Notes: generated by a model from the letters alone, not told the origin. A stretch of 26,035 nucleotides of DNA from Croceibacterium_A sp035555595 (GCA_035555595.1 DATMGK010000039.1:1-26035); one strand, 5' to 3'. Counted from the stretch's first letter, positions 8,173 through 15,609 are shown. A program made the numbers and translations.

Positions 8173-9030
8173 TTATTGTTTGAGCGCTGCCGCGATGGTT
8201 TCACTGATCGGCGTGGTGGGCCGACCCGACAGTGTGCTCAGGGTCTTGCTGCTATCGTAAAGCTCACCCTCACCCGAAAGCACGCTGGTGTTGGACAGCA
8301 TGGCTGCAACCGGTGGCGGCAGGCCCGCCCCCTCCAGTGTCTTCGCATAGTCGGCTTCCGACTGGTTCACGTATTCGACCGGCTTACCGGCCTGCCGCGA
8401 AACTTCTGCTGCGAAGTCCTGCATGGTCCAGGCATCGTCACCGGCGAATTCGTACACGTCGCCGCCCTTGCCCTTTACCAGCGCGGCAGCCGCACCCGCG
8501 GCGAAATCCGCCCGGGTCGCGGTGGAAAGCTTGCCTTCACCGACCGCGGCGAAAATCTTGCCAGCGGCGACCGAATGGGCGAGGCCGCCGACGTAGTTTT
8601 CCGAATACCAGCCGTTACGCAGCACGTCGTAGTTCAGGCCGCTGCTGGCGAGCAGCTTTTCCGTTGCGACGTGTTCCGGCGCCAGTTGCAGGCGGGATTT
8701 GTCGCCCTTCAGGATCGAGGTGTAGGCGAGGTAGGACACGCCTGCATCCTTCGCCGCATCGATCACGTTGCCATGCTGGCGTTCCCGCTGGCCCACCGCA
8801 TTGCCGGAAATCAGCAGCAGCCGGTCCACACCCGTCAGCGCAGCCTTCAGGCTGGCCGGATCGTCATAATCCGCCGCACGCACCTGCACGCCCTTCGCGG
8901 CGTAATCCGCCAGTTTGGCGGGATCGCGCGCCAGCGCAACGATGTCGCTGGCCGGGACTTGCCGCAGCAGGTCTTCAAGCACCAGCTTGCCCAGCTGGCC
9001 CGACGCACCGGTAACCGCATAAGTGGTCAT
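8173..9030 (-). CDS. qorB: QorB-like NAD(P)H:quinone oxidoreductase (NmrA-type atypical SDR)
   Basis: A 285-residue protein resembling Escherichia coli QorB along most of its length as I recall it: the nucleotide-binding TGASGQLG (7-14), PASDIVALARDPAKL, LLLISGNAVGQR, ASYLAYTS-like strand, LRNGWYSENY, and the late SEADY and SKTLS segments. QorB reduces quinones with NADPH. The canonical SDR YxxxK pair is absent, as usual for this branch. ATG at 9030 has a good AGGAGA site. It lies 10 bases after the ligW-like stop and 52 bases before the next MFS gene. In a pathway producing methoxyhydroquinones or catechols it could recycle or detoxify quinones; that role is inference, because the family is also found outside catabolic clusters. 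Confidence 0.87.
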   Translation of the reverse strand: MTTYAVTGASGQLGKLVLEDLLRQVPASDIVALARDPAKLADYAAKGVQVRAADYDDPASLKAALTGVDRLLLISGNAVGQRERQHGNVIDAAKDAGVSYLAYTSILKGDKSRLQLAPEHVATEKLLASSGLNYDVLRNGWYSENYVGGLAHSVAAGKIFAAVGEGKLSTATRADFAAGAAAALVKGKGGDVYEFAGDDAWTMQDFAAEVSRQAGKPVEYVNQSEADYAKTLEGAGLPPPVAAMLSNTSVLSGEGELYDSSKTLSTLSGRPTTPISETIAAALKQ

Positions 9031-9040
9031 GGAGTTTCTC

Positions 9041-10096
9041 CTAGAGCTTGAACCAGCGCTCTGCGTTGGTCTGGAAGAACTTCACTTTCTGTTCGGGGGT
9101 GATCTCGAGATCGTCCATCCAGCGTACCTCGTCAGGCACGTATTGGTAGGGGTAATCCATCGCGTACATCACGCGGTCTTCGCCCATGACATCGATCATC
9201 AGCTTGATCGCCGGGCCGAAGGGCATGCCGCTGTTCGTGGCCAGCACGTTGTTGCGCATGTAGTGGAACAGGTCGTTCTTCAGCGGCTTCAGCCGGTCAT
9301 AGCGCTGGCTGCGAATGCCCGCCTGATGCATGTAGTTCAGGCGATAGAGCCAGTAGGGCAGCCCTTCGCACCCGTGGCCCAGCATCAGTTGCAGGCTGGG
9401 GTAGCGGTCGAACACTCCGCTCGTGAGCAGGCGCAGCGCGTGATAGCTGGTTTCCACGCCGAAGCCGTAGACCGCGCCGTCCAGCCCCGCGCCCACCATG
9501 TCGCCGATCATGCTGTCGGGCAGACCCTGCGGGTGGATGTAGAGCGGCAGTTCCAGATCGGCACAGGCGCGCAGGATGGGATCGAACTGTTCCTCGTCCA
9601 GATAGTGCCCATGGGTGTGGCTGTTGATCTGCACGCCGTGGAAGCCCAGTTCCTCCTTGCCGCGCCGCAGTTCTTCCGCCGACCATTCGGGGTCGAGCGG
9701 GGCCACGGCGGTCATGCCATAGAAGCGATCGGGATAGCGCTCGCAGGCGTCCTTCAACTGGTCGTTGGCGTTGCGTGCGATGCGCTTCGCCTCGTCCACA
9801 TCGTGCAAGGATTGGGTGCCGGGGCTGGTCAGGGCCAGAACGGCCTTGTCGATGCCCGTTTCGTCCATCGCCTGAATCCGCAATGGCCCCAGATCGAGCA
9901 GCCGTTCGCGGATGAAGGTGGTCCGCTCGCTGGGGCTGGTGCCGTAGAACCCCCATAGGCTGACTGTGCCCTTGTCGGCGCGGCCTTCCTGCACCAGTCG
10001 AAGGATCGCATCCATCTGTTCCTGGGTTGCAAAGGCTTCCTCTGTGGCGATGCGCAGATAGCCGCGGTCGCCGCCGGTCTTCAGTTCGTGGGTCAT
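9041..10096 (-). CDS. ligW: LigW-like 5-carboxyvanillate decarboxylase (amidohydrolase superfamily)
   Basis: A 351-residue metal-dependent decarboxylase that matches LigW of Sphingobium SYK-6 and Novosphingobium closely over the whole length, including the opening LKTGG..GYLRIATEEAFAT and the closing FFQTNAERWFKL. Visible active-site residues are Glu19, Arg58 (substrate carboxylate), His187 (YIHP), His240 (GH) and Asp313 (AMDYPYQY). LigW removes the C5 carboxylate of 5-carboxyvanillate without O2 to give vanillate, in biphenyl (5,5'-dehydrodivanillate) catabolism. One difference is that the usual GHMGEALPYW segment reads GHGCEGLPYW. ATG at 10096 is preceded by AAGGA and lies four bases after the aldehyde dehydrogenase stop. 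No ligX, ligY or ligZ is seen here, so the acid may come from another biaryl, such as a 5-formyl aromatic oxidised by the adjacent dehydrogenase. Confidence 0.9.
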   Translation of the reverse strand: MTHELKTGGDRGYLRIATEEAFATQEQMDAILRLVQEGRADKGTVSLWGFYGTSPSERTTFIRERLLDLGPLRIQAMDETGIDKAVLALTSPGTQSLHDVDEAKRIARNANDQLKDACERYPDRFYGMTAVAPLDPEWSAEELRRGKEELGFHGVQINSHTHGHYLDEEQFDPILRACADLELPLYIHPQGLPDSMIGDMVGAGLDGAVYGFGVETSYHALRLLTSGVFDRYPSLQLMLGHGCEGLPYWLYRLNYMHQAGIRSQRYDRLKPLKNDLFHYMRNNVLATNSGMPFGPAIKLMIDVMGEDRVMYAMDYPYQYVPDEVRWMDDLEITPEQKVKFFQTNAERWFKL

Positions 10097-10100
10097 TCGA

Positions 10101-11528
10101 TTATCCTTCGTGCACCGCTTTCAGGACCATGCAGGCCAGCACGCCTTCCGGCCCGTCTTCGCTGCCGTGGCCGGACCACTTCACCCCGCCGAACGGAGCG
10201 TCCGCCCCGCCGATCATGTGCGTGTTGATGCCCACCATGCCCGTTTCCAGTTCTGCCGCGAGGCGGCGCTGACGGCGGAAATCGTTGGTCCATGAATAGG
10301 CGGCCAGGCCATAGGGCAGGCGGTTCGCCTCCGCGATCATCTCTTCTTCGCCCTTGAACGGGTTGATCAGGGCGACCGGGCCGAACGGTTCCTCGTTCAT
10401 GATGTCGGCATCGAGCGGGATTTCGGACAGGACCGAGGGGGCGTAGAAATAGCCCCGGTTGCCGATCCGCTCACCCCCCGTGTGAAGTTTCGCGCCCTTG
10501 TCTTTCGCGTTGCCGATCAGGCGATCCATCGCCTCTGGCCGGCGCGGATTGGCCATTGGGCCCATCTGCGTGCCTTCGACCAGACCGTCACCCACCTTGA
10601 TGGCCTTGGCCCGTTCCACGAAGCCATCGCGGAACTTCTCGAACACATTTTCTTCCACGATGAAGCGCGTGGGGGAAACGCAGACCTGCCCGGCATTGCG
10701 ATACTTGCCGTGGACGGCCGTTTCGATCGCCTTGTCCAGATCGGCGTCGCCAAACACCAGCACCGGGCCGTGGCCGCCCAGTTCCATCGTGGTGCGCTGC
10801 ATGTTTTCCGTCGCCAGCCGGGCCAGATGCTTGCCGACCACGGTGGAGCCGGTGAAGCTGAGCTTGCGGATGATGGGGGAGCCGAGCAGGTGGCGGCTCA
10901 CCTCGTCCGGCACGCCGAACACGGCCTGCGCCACTTCCTTCGGCAGCCCGGCGTCGAGCAGGCACTGCAGGATGCCCAGCGCGCTGGCGGGCGCTTCTTC
11001 CGCCGCTTTCATGATGACGGAGCAGCCCGCCGCGACCGGCGCGCCCAGTTTGCGGCCGGGATTGCCGAGCGGGAAATTCCAAGGTGCGAAGGCAGCGACC
11101 GGGCCGACCGGCTCATGCCTTACGGTTGAGCGACCCTCTGGCCGAACCAGTTCGCGGCCGTAGAGGCGCTGCACTTCACCGGCGTAGAAATTGAACAGGC
11201 CGACGTTCATCATCACTTCGATGCGGCTTTCCGGCAGCGGCTTGCCCTGTTCCATCGTGGCGATGCGGGCGAGCTGTTCCTGCCGTTCGACCATCAGTCG
11301 GGCAGCGCCCTGCAACACGGCGGCGCGTTGCTGCGGCGTGGATTTGCGCCAGATGGCGAAGCCCTTCTTCGCCACTTCCAGCGCCCGGTCCAGATCGGCG
11401 GCTTCTGCCAGCGGCAATGCGCCGATCGCTTCTCCGGTTACCGGATTGACGACATCGAAGGTGCGCCGGCCGCCGCCGGATACCTTTTCACCATCGATGA
11501 CCATGTGGAGAGCGGGATAGTCTGCCAA
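10101..11528 (-). CDS. NAD(P)-dependent aldehyde dehydrogenase, class I/II type
   Basis: A 475-residue enzyme of standard ALDH length. Motifs in order: FAPWNFPL with Asn151, Lys174 in IMKAAEEAP, FTGSTVVG (NAD-binding), catalytic base Glu249 in MELGGHGP, nucleophile Cys283 in NAGQVCVSP, and EEPFGPVALI near residue 380. General similarity is to succinate-semialdehyde-type dehydrogenases, but the substrate is not readable from sequence. The start is probably TTG at 11528: AAGGAG lies seven bases upstream, and no such site precedes the in-frame ATG at 11504. It is coupled to ligW (four-base gap), suggesting that it makes the carboxylate LigW removes, for example a 5-formyl to 5-carboxy aromatic. 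It opens the close-packed part of the operon; a possible operator lies about 90 bases upstream. Confidence 0.9.
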   Translation of the reverse strand: MADYPALHMVIDGEKVSGGGRRTFDVVNPVTGEAIGALPLAEAADLDRALEVAKKGFAIWRKSTPQQRAAVLQGAARLMVERQEQLARIATMEQGKPLPESRIEVMMNVGLFNFYAGEVQRLYGRELVRPEGRSTVRHEPVGPVAAFAPWNFPLGNPGRKLGAPVAAGCSVIMKAAEEAPASALGILQCLLDAGLPKEVAQAVFGVPDEVSRHLLGSPIIRKLSFTGSTVVGKHLARLATENMQRTTMELGGHGPVLVFGDADLDKAIETAVHGKYRNAGQVCVSPTRFIVEENVFEKFRDGFVERAKAIKVGDGLVEGTQMGPMANPRRPEAMDRLIGNAKDKGAKLHTGGERIGNRGYFYAPSVLSEIPLDADIMNEEPFGPVALINPFKGEEEMIAEANRLPYGLAAYSWTNDFRRQRRLAAELETGMVGINTHMIGGADAPFGGVKWSGHGSEDGPEGVLACMVLKAVHEG

Positions 11529-11618
11529 GGCGCGGCTCCTTCATTCAGGCGAATGGAGAGCCGATCCGGAAGGCCCGCGCAACGCGCCGGTCCCGGTTGA
11601 ACATAACGACTCTCCCGG

Positions 11619-11639
11619 ATCGTATGTGTAACTTACGAT
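11619..11639. promoter_or_regulatory. Inverted repeat upstream of the aldehyde dehydrogenase operon, candidate operator
   Basis: ATCGTA at 11619-11624 and TACGAT at 11634-11639 form a perfect 6-bp inverted repeat with a 9-base spacer. The spacer overlaps a second palindrome, GTAACTTAC (11628-11636). The element is AT-richer than its surroundings and lies in the 165-base gap between the MFS stop and the TTG start at 11528. This size and symmetry suit a dimeric repressor or activator; which family is unknown. Confidence 0.4.
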
Positions 11640-11693
11640 TGGGACGGCACCGGCCCCAAGTCAACGGGGCCAGTGCCGCTGCCGATCAGGTGA

Positions 11694-13106
11694 CTACAGT
11701 CCCTGCGCCTCCAGCCGTTCGACTTCCTCGCGGTATGGCTTGATACCGCGCCACATGAAGAAGGTCGCCACCGGCAGGAACGCGCATGCGGTAATCAGGA
11801 TCGCCTTCCAGATTTCCTGCTCGTTCCCCACGATGAAGGTGCTGGTGAACCCGATCACCGCCGGGCCCATCGCGCCGAAGAAGGTGAACATGAACAGGTA
11901 GAGCGCCGTGACCTGTCCCCGCATCTCGTTCGGCGCGATGCGCTGGATCGCGGCGTTCTGCGCCGGGGCCCCGGCAAGGCCGAAGAACACAGACAGCGCC
12001 ATGCAGGCCAGCGCAAGTTCGCCCGTGGGCATCAGCGGCATCGCGATCGTGACGGTGGTGGTGCAGGTGAAGATGATCGCCGTCGCGCGGATGTTCGCAT
12101 CCTTGTACCGCTTGGACAGCCAGGTGACGAAGAAGCCGCCTGCCATGATGCCCAGCAGCATCGATACCAGCAGCATGGTGCCCAGAAGGTCACCCATGCG
12201 GGCCTCGTCCCAGCCTTCGTATGTCCGCAGGATGAAAGGCGCACGGAACTGCGGCAGGCCCTGGCTCTCGATAGCGGACATCGCCAGCGCCACGAACAGC
12301 GGCAGGAAAACATACTTGCGCTTCCAGATCGCGACCGCGGCGTCGAAGCCCATGAAAGCCATCAGCTTGCGCCCGAACGGCGCGGACGGCGGAACCAGCT
12401 CACGCGTTTCGGGCGCGCTGCGGCGGGGCGGTTCTTTGACCATCAGCCAGATCAGGCCGGCGATAAGGCCGGGCGCACCCACGATCAGCAGAACGATCTG
12501 CCAGCTGAAAATCTCCAGGCCCAGGAAGCTGATCGTTTCACCCAGCGTGTCGGTCCAGCGGATCAGCCGCCCACCCACGATATTGCCGAAAGAACTGCCC
12601 AGGATGTAGCCAAGTTGCAGCAGCGCAAAAACCAGCGGAATGCGCAGCGGTTTGAAGTAGTCCACCAGGATCGAGTACGATCCGGGCCCGTTGGCGGAAG
12701 AACTTGCGCCGACGAACAGGCGCGTGGTGACGAGTTGCCACAGGTTCTGCGCCAGCCCGCCAAGCGCCATGATCGTGCCCAGCGCGGCGATGCCTGCCGA
12801 CAGCACGTATTTGCGCGGGAAGATGTCCACCAGTCGCGCCAGCGGGATACCTACGATGACATAGGCGACCACGGTGACGGGGCCCAGCAACAGGCCCAGC
12901 GTGAAATCGGAAATCCCGAAGCTGATTTTCATCTTCTCTGCCAGGAGGCCGAACGCCGTTTGGTCGAGGAAGGTGACGAAAGTGGCGAAAACGACGGCGA
13001 ACAGGGCGAAGAAACCGGCCTTTTCCGAAGGCCAAGGTTGCGTGGAGGGTATGGCCGCGTCTTGCGCCTGGGCGGCCTGATCTGCTCCGGTTGGCGCAAT
13101 CGCCAT
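11694..13106 (-). CDS. MFS transporter
   Basis: A 470-residue protein with about twelve hydrophobic segments after a 30-residue soluble N-terminus rich in Ala, Gln and Asp. The loop after helix 2 is a motif A variant (PLARLVDIFPRKYVL), and a charged linker (KEPPRRSAPETRELV) separates the halves. It is a different subtype from the MFS protein at 6492-8120, so the region encodes two distinct carriers. ATG at 13106 is preceded by GGGAGA. It is the first gene on the - strand side of the divergent region at 13107-13256 and lies 165 bases before the aldehyde dehydrogenase, so it could be in the same transcript or have its own. Transport of a lignin-derived aromatic is inferred from the neighbours only. 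Confidence 0.86.
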   Translation of the reverse strand: MAIAPTGADQAAQAQDAAIPSTQPWPSEKAGFFALFAVVFATFVTFLDQTAFGLLAEKMKISFGISDFTLGLLLGPVTVVAYVIVGIPLARLVDIFPRKYVLSAGIAALGTIMALGGLAQNLWQLVTTRLFVGASSSANGPGSYSILVDYFKPLRIPLVFALLQLGYILGSSFGNIVGGRLIRWTDTLGETISFLGLEIFSWQIVLLIVGAPGLIAGLIWLMVKEPPRRSAPETRELVPPSAPFGRKLMAFMGFDAAVAIWKRKYVFLPLFVALAMSAIESQGLPQFRAPFILRTYEGWDEARMGDLLGTMLLVSMLLGIMAGGFFVTWLSKRYKDANIRATAIIFTCTTTVTIAMPLMPTGELALACMALSVFFGLAGAPAQNAAIQRIAPNEMRGQVTALYLFMFTFFGAMGPAVIGFTSTFIVGNEQEIWKAILITACAFLPVATFFMWRGIKPYREEVERLEAQGL

Positions 13107-13207
13107 AGCTGTATTTCTCCCGTTTTGCCTCGTTCCGAGGTTCTTTGGCTGGCAAATCCCTTGCGCGGGTTTCTACGGGGCGAATAGAGAAAGGCGAAAG
13201 AAATTTT

Positions 13208-13224
13208 GTCGCAGTGCGTCGCAG
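13208..13224. repeat. Tandem 7-bp direct repeat with 10-bp period in the divergent promoter region
   Basis: GTCGCAG occurs at 13208-13214 and 13218-13224, exactly one helical turn apart, followed by TGCGGTGCGG. It lies just upstream of the first NTF2-like gene in the 150-base space between two divergent genes. Same-face repeats of this kind can bind an activator, but two short copies in GC-rich DNA may be chance. Confidence 0.3.
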
Positions 13225-13256
13225 ATTTGCGGTGCGGAATGGAGAGGTGTCAGCCA

Positions 13257-13760
13257 GTGCAGGATTATTCCGAAGCCTATGCGCGCGACCGCGCGGAGAT
13301 CGAAGACCTCATGGCGCGATACCTGTTCGCGCTGGATTACAGCGACCTCGACAGCTTCATCGAAATGTTCACCGACGATGCGGAGTTCGAGTTCGCGCGC
13401 GGCCGGGTGAAGGGCAAGGACACCATCCTTGAGACGGTGAAAGGCTTCAAGAAGCGGATCGGCGAACACTACAAGGACGAGGACGGCAACCCCGCCGTGC
13501 TGCGCCACGTGCTCGCGCACACCGCAATCCGCATCGAAGGCGACCGGGCATGGACACGCGCGCAGTGGTTCGAAATGGCCAATGACGGGCCGGGCAAGAG
13601 CCTGAAGATGGGCACTTTCGGCATCTACGAGGACAAGCTGGTCAGGCACGATGGCCGCTGGCTGTTCAGCGAACGGCGGATCATGAACGAGTTCCTGCCG
13701 GGCCGTGAATCCGGCCCGGACAACCCGGTGCGCGGGCTGGATCAGGCGGCTCGCGCATGA
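13257..13760 (+). CDS. NTF2-like / SnoaL-fold protein, first of a tandem pair
   Basis: A 167-residue protein of the NTF2-like (cone-shaped alpha+beta barrel) superfamily. Features are the N-terminal helix RDRAEIEDLMARYLFALD, the TDDAEFEF strand, LRHVLAHTAIRIEGDRAW, and DGRWLFSERRI near the end. GTG at 13257 is preferred because GGAGAGG lies about eight bases upstream and the N-terminus then matches its neighbour; ATG 13239 is the alternative but overlaps that site. The superfamily covers dehydratases, isomerases, cyclases and ring-hydroxylase small subunits. As I recall, the side-chain decarboxylases PhcF and PhcG of SYK-6, which form a stilbene from a phenylcoumaran acid, are small proteins of this kind, and the adjacent genes fit such a pathway. 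The stop overlaps the next start (ATGA), so the pair is translationally coupled. Confidence 0.78.
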   Translation: MQDYSEAYARDRAEIEDLMARYLFALDYSDLDSFIEMFTDDAEFEFARGRVKGKDTILETVKGFKKRIGEHYKDEDGNPAVLRHVLAHTAIRIEGDRAWTRAQWFEMANDGPGKSLKMGTFGIYEDKLVRHDGRWLFSERRIMNEFLPGRESGPDNPVRGLDQAARA

Positions 13761-14245
13761 GTTACGAGCGCGACCGGGCGGAGATCGCGGACCTGATGGC
13801 CCGCTATCTCTTCGCGATGGATTACATGGATGCCGATGCCTACGCGGAATGTTTCGTGGAAGATGGCGTGCTCGATTATGCGATGGGCACGACCACGGGG
13901 CGCGAGGCGATCCGGGCCGAAGCCCATGCCTTTCGAGAGAACATCGCCCGCATCTTCGTGGACTGGCAGGGCAATCCGGCCAAACTGCGCCATCTGGTGC
14001 AGCAGAAGGCAATCCGTATCGAGGGCGACAGGGCGTGGAACACCGGCTTCTGGTGGGAAATGACCAATGCAGGCCCCGAAGGGCGGCCCAAAGCCGAAAG
14101 CTTCGGCACTTATGAGGATGAACTGGTGCGCGTGGATGGTCGCTGGCTGTTCCAGCGGCGCAAGATCTACAACGAGTTCCTGCCGGGCCGGGAGAGTGGC
14201 GCGGTAAACCCCGTGCTGGCGATGGACACCGCCGCGGGCGCATAG
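13757..14245 (+). CDS. NTF2-like / SnoaL-fold protein, second of a tandem pair
   Basis: A 162-residue paralogue of the preceding protein. Shared segments include RDRAEI.DLMARYLFA.DY, GNPA.LRH, AIRIEGDRAW, DGRWLF..R.I and NEFLPGRESG, while the middle (residues about 35-75) and the pocket-facing strand (TGFWWEMTNAG versus TRAQWFEMANDG) differ. This pattern suggests duplication followed by a change of specificity, or two subunits of one heteromer. The ATG overlaps the upstream stop by four bases (ATGA). By analogy with the paired enantiospecific decarboxylases I recall from beta-5 dilignol catabolism, the two could act on opposite enantiomers. A dehydratase or isomerase role is equally compatible with the fold alone. 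Confidence 0.78.
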   Translation: MSYERDRAEIADLMARYLFAMDYMDADAYAECFVEDGVLDYAMGTTTGREAIRAEAHAFRENIARIFVDWQGNPAKLRHLVQQKAIRIEGDRAWNTGFWWEMTNAGPEGRPKAESFGTYEDELVRVDGRWLFQRRKIYNEFLPGRESGAVNPVLAMDTAAGA

Positions 14246-14267
14246 CGAGATGACGAGAGGATAGCGA

Positions 14268-15185
14268 ATGACCGATTTTGCCGGCCGCACGGCCTTCGTA
14301 ACGGGCGGTGCCAATGGCGTCGGCCTGGGTATCGTGCGCAATCTGCTGAACGAAGGGGCCAAGGTCGCCATCGCCGACATTCGGCAGGACGCCATCGACG
14401 CCGCGCTGGCGACGCTCGACAATCGCGAGGTGATGGGCGTCCAGCTTAACGTGATGGACCGCGCCGGATATGCGGCGGCGGCGGACAAGGTGGAGGCGCA
14501 GTTCGGCCCGGTCAGCCTGCTGTTCAACAATGCTGGCATCAACCTTTTCCAGACGATCGAGGATTCTTCCTATGACGATTGGGACTGGGTGCTGGGCGTC
14601 AACCTGCATGGCGTGATCAACGGCGTGCAGACCTTCGCCCCGCGCATGAAGGCGCGGTCGCTCTCAGGTGAGGTGAAGGGCGGCCACATCACCAATACCG
14701 CCAGCATGGCCAGCTTCATCGCGGGCGGCGCGCCGGGCATCTACAACACCGCCAAGTTCGCGGTGCGCGGCCTGTCCTATTCGCTGCGCCATTCGATGTA
14801 TCAGTACGGTGTCGGCGTTTCCGTGGTGCATCCTGGCCTTGTGAAGAGCGTGATCTACGCCAGCGACGACGTTCGCCCGGATACGCTGAAGGGCGAGATG
14901 AAGCCGGTCGACAGCGCAGCGGTGGAGCGGCTGGCCGGCATCCACGAATACGGCATGGAGCCCGATGTGATCGGCGCCCGCATCCTTGAAGGCGTGCGGG
15001 AAAACCGGGCCAACATTTTCACTCATCCCGATCACAAGGATGAAGTGCGCGAACTGGCCGAGGAGATTCTGGCCGACTATCGCGATTATCCGCAGGACAC
15101 CGGATATGAACAGCGCGTCGCTTTCGAGAAAATCCGGCGGGACAATTTCGCGGAAACCCGTCGCAAGGCACGGCTGGCGGAGTAA
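14268..15185 (+). CDS. Short-chain dehydrogenase/reductase
   Basis: A 305-residue classical SDR, about 50 residues longer than the usual 250. The cofactor motif is TGGANGVG (12-19), with Asp37 at the end of the second strand (VAIADIR), favouring NAD over NADP. NNAG lies at 87-90 and the catalytic residues are Ser146, Tyr159 and Lys163 (YNTAK). The extra C-terminal part is a charged helix rich in Arg, Asp and Glu. ATG at 14268 follows a GAGAGGA site, 22 bases after the second NTF2-like stop, so the three genes probably form one operon. It would oxidise a hydroxyl or reduce a carbonyl; an aromatic side-chain alcohol is the likely class given the context, with no direct evidence. Confidence 0.88.
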   Translation: MTDFAGRTAFVTGGANGVGLGIVRNLLNEGAKVAIADIRQDAIDAALATLDNREVMGVQLNVMDRAGYAAAADKVEAQFGPVSLLFNNAGINLFQTIEDSSYDDWDWVLGVNLHGVINGVQTFAPRMKARSLSGEVKGGHITNTASMASFIAGGAPGIYNTAKFAVRGLSYSLRHSMYQYGVGVSVVHPGLVKSVIYASDDVRPDTLKGEMKPVDSAAVERLAGIHEYGMEPDVIGARILEGVRENRANIFTHPDHKDEVRELAEEILADYRDYPQDTGYEQRVAFEKIRRDNFAETRRKARLAE

Positions 15186-15222
15186 GGCAGGCGTTCAGCT
15201 TGGCGGCGCTAGGGGACAGCCG

Positions 15223-15609
15223 ATGAAGCAGATTGTCTTTTTCGCCGCCGCCATGGCTCTGGCCGCACCGGCTGCCGCACAGCAGGCCCAACCTGCGCCG
15301 ATGAATCTGGAGCAGGCGATGCTGTTGCGGTGCTCAGCCGTATTCGCCGTGGTGGCGGGGGAGCAGGATCGCGGCGAGCCGGGCGCTCTTGCCTATCCGC
15401 CGCTGCGCGAACGCGGGCGGGAATTCTTCGTCCGCGCCTCTGCGCGCCTCATGGATGAAAGAGGCTGGTCGCGTGAAGAAATGGAGGCCGCGCTGCGGGC
15501 AGAGGCAACGCAGTTTCAGGCCGATCTGTCGCGCGCGCCTGATCGGGATCGGTTCATCGGCAATGTGATGCAGCCGTGCCTCTCCGCGCTGGAAGCTGCC
15601 GGACTTTAG
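15223..15609 (+). CDS. Small exported hypothetical protein
   Basis: A 128-residue protein I do not recognise. The first 20 or so residues are a Sec signal peptide with a clear cleavage region (APAAAQQ). The mature part is mainly helical, with two cysteines (RCSAVF near residue 37 and MQPCLSAL near residue 118) that could form a disulfide, and charged segments between (RERGREFFVRASARLMDERGW). ATG at 15223 follows an AGGGGA ribosome site. The gap to the SDR stop is 37 bases on the same strand, so it may be read through from the catabolic operon, though the type is common as a stand-alone periplasmic protein. No enzyme motif is visible. Confidence 0.7.
   Translation: MKQIVFFAAAMALAAPAAAQQAQPAPMNLEQAMLLRCSAVFAVVAGEQDRGEPGALAYPPLRERGREFFVRASARLMDERGWSREEMEAALRAEATQFQADLSRAPDRDRFIGNVMQPCLSALEAAGL

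Noticed and set aside
13173..14609. A 478-codon - strand frame across both NTF2-like genes and the start of the SDR
   Set aside because: It spans three real genes and shows no protein family features.
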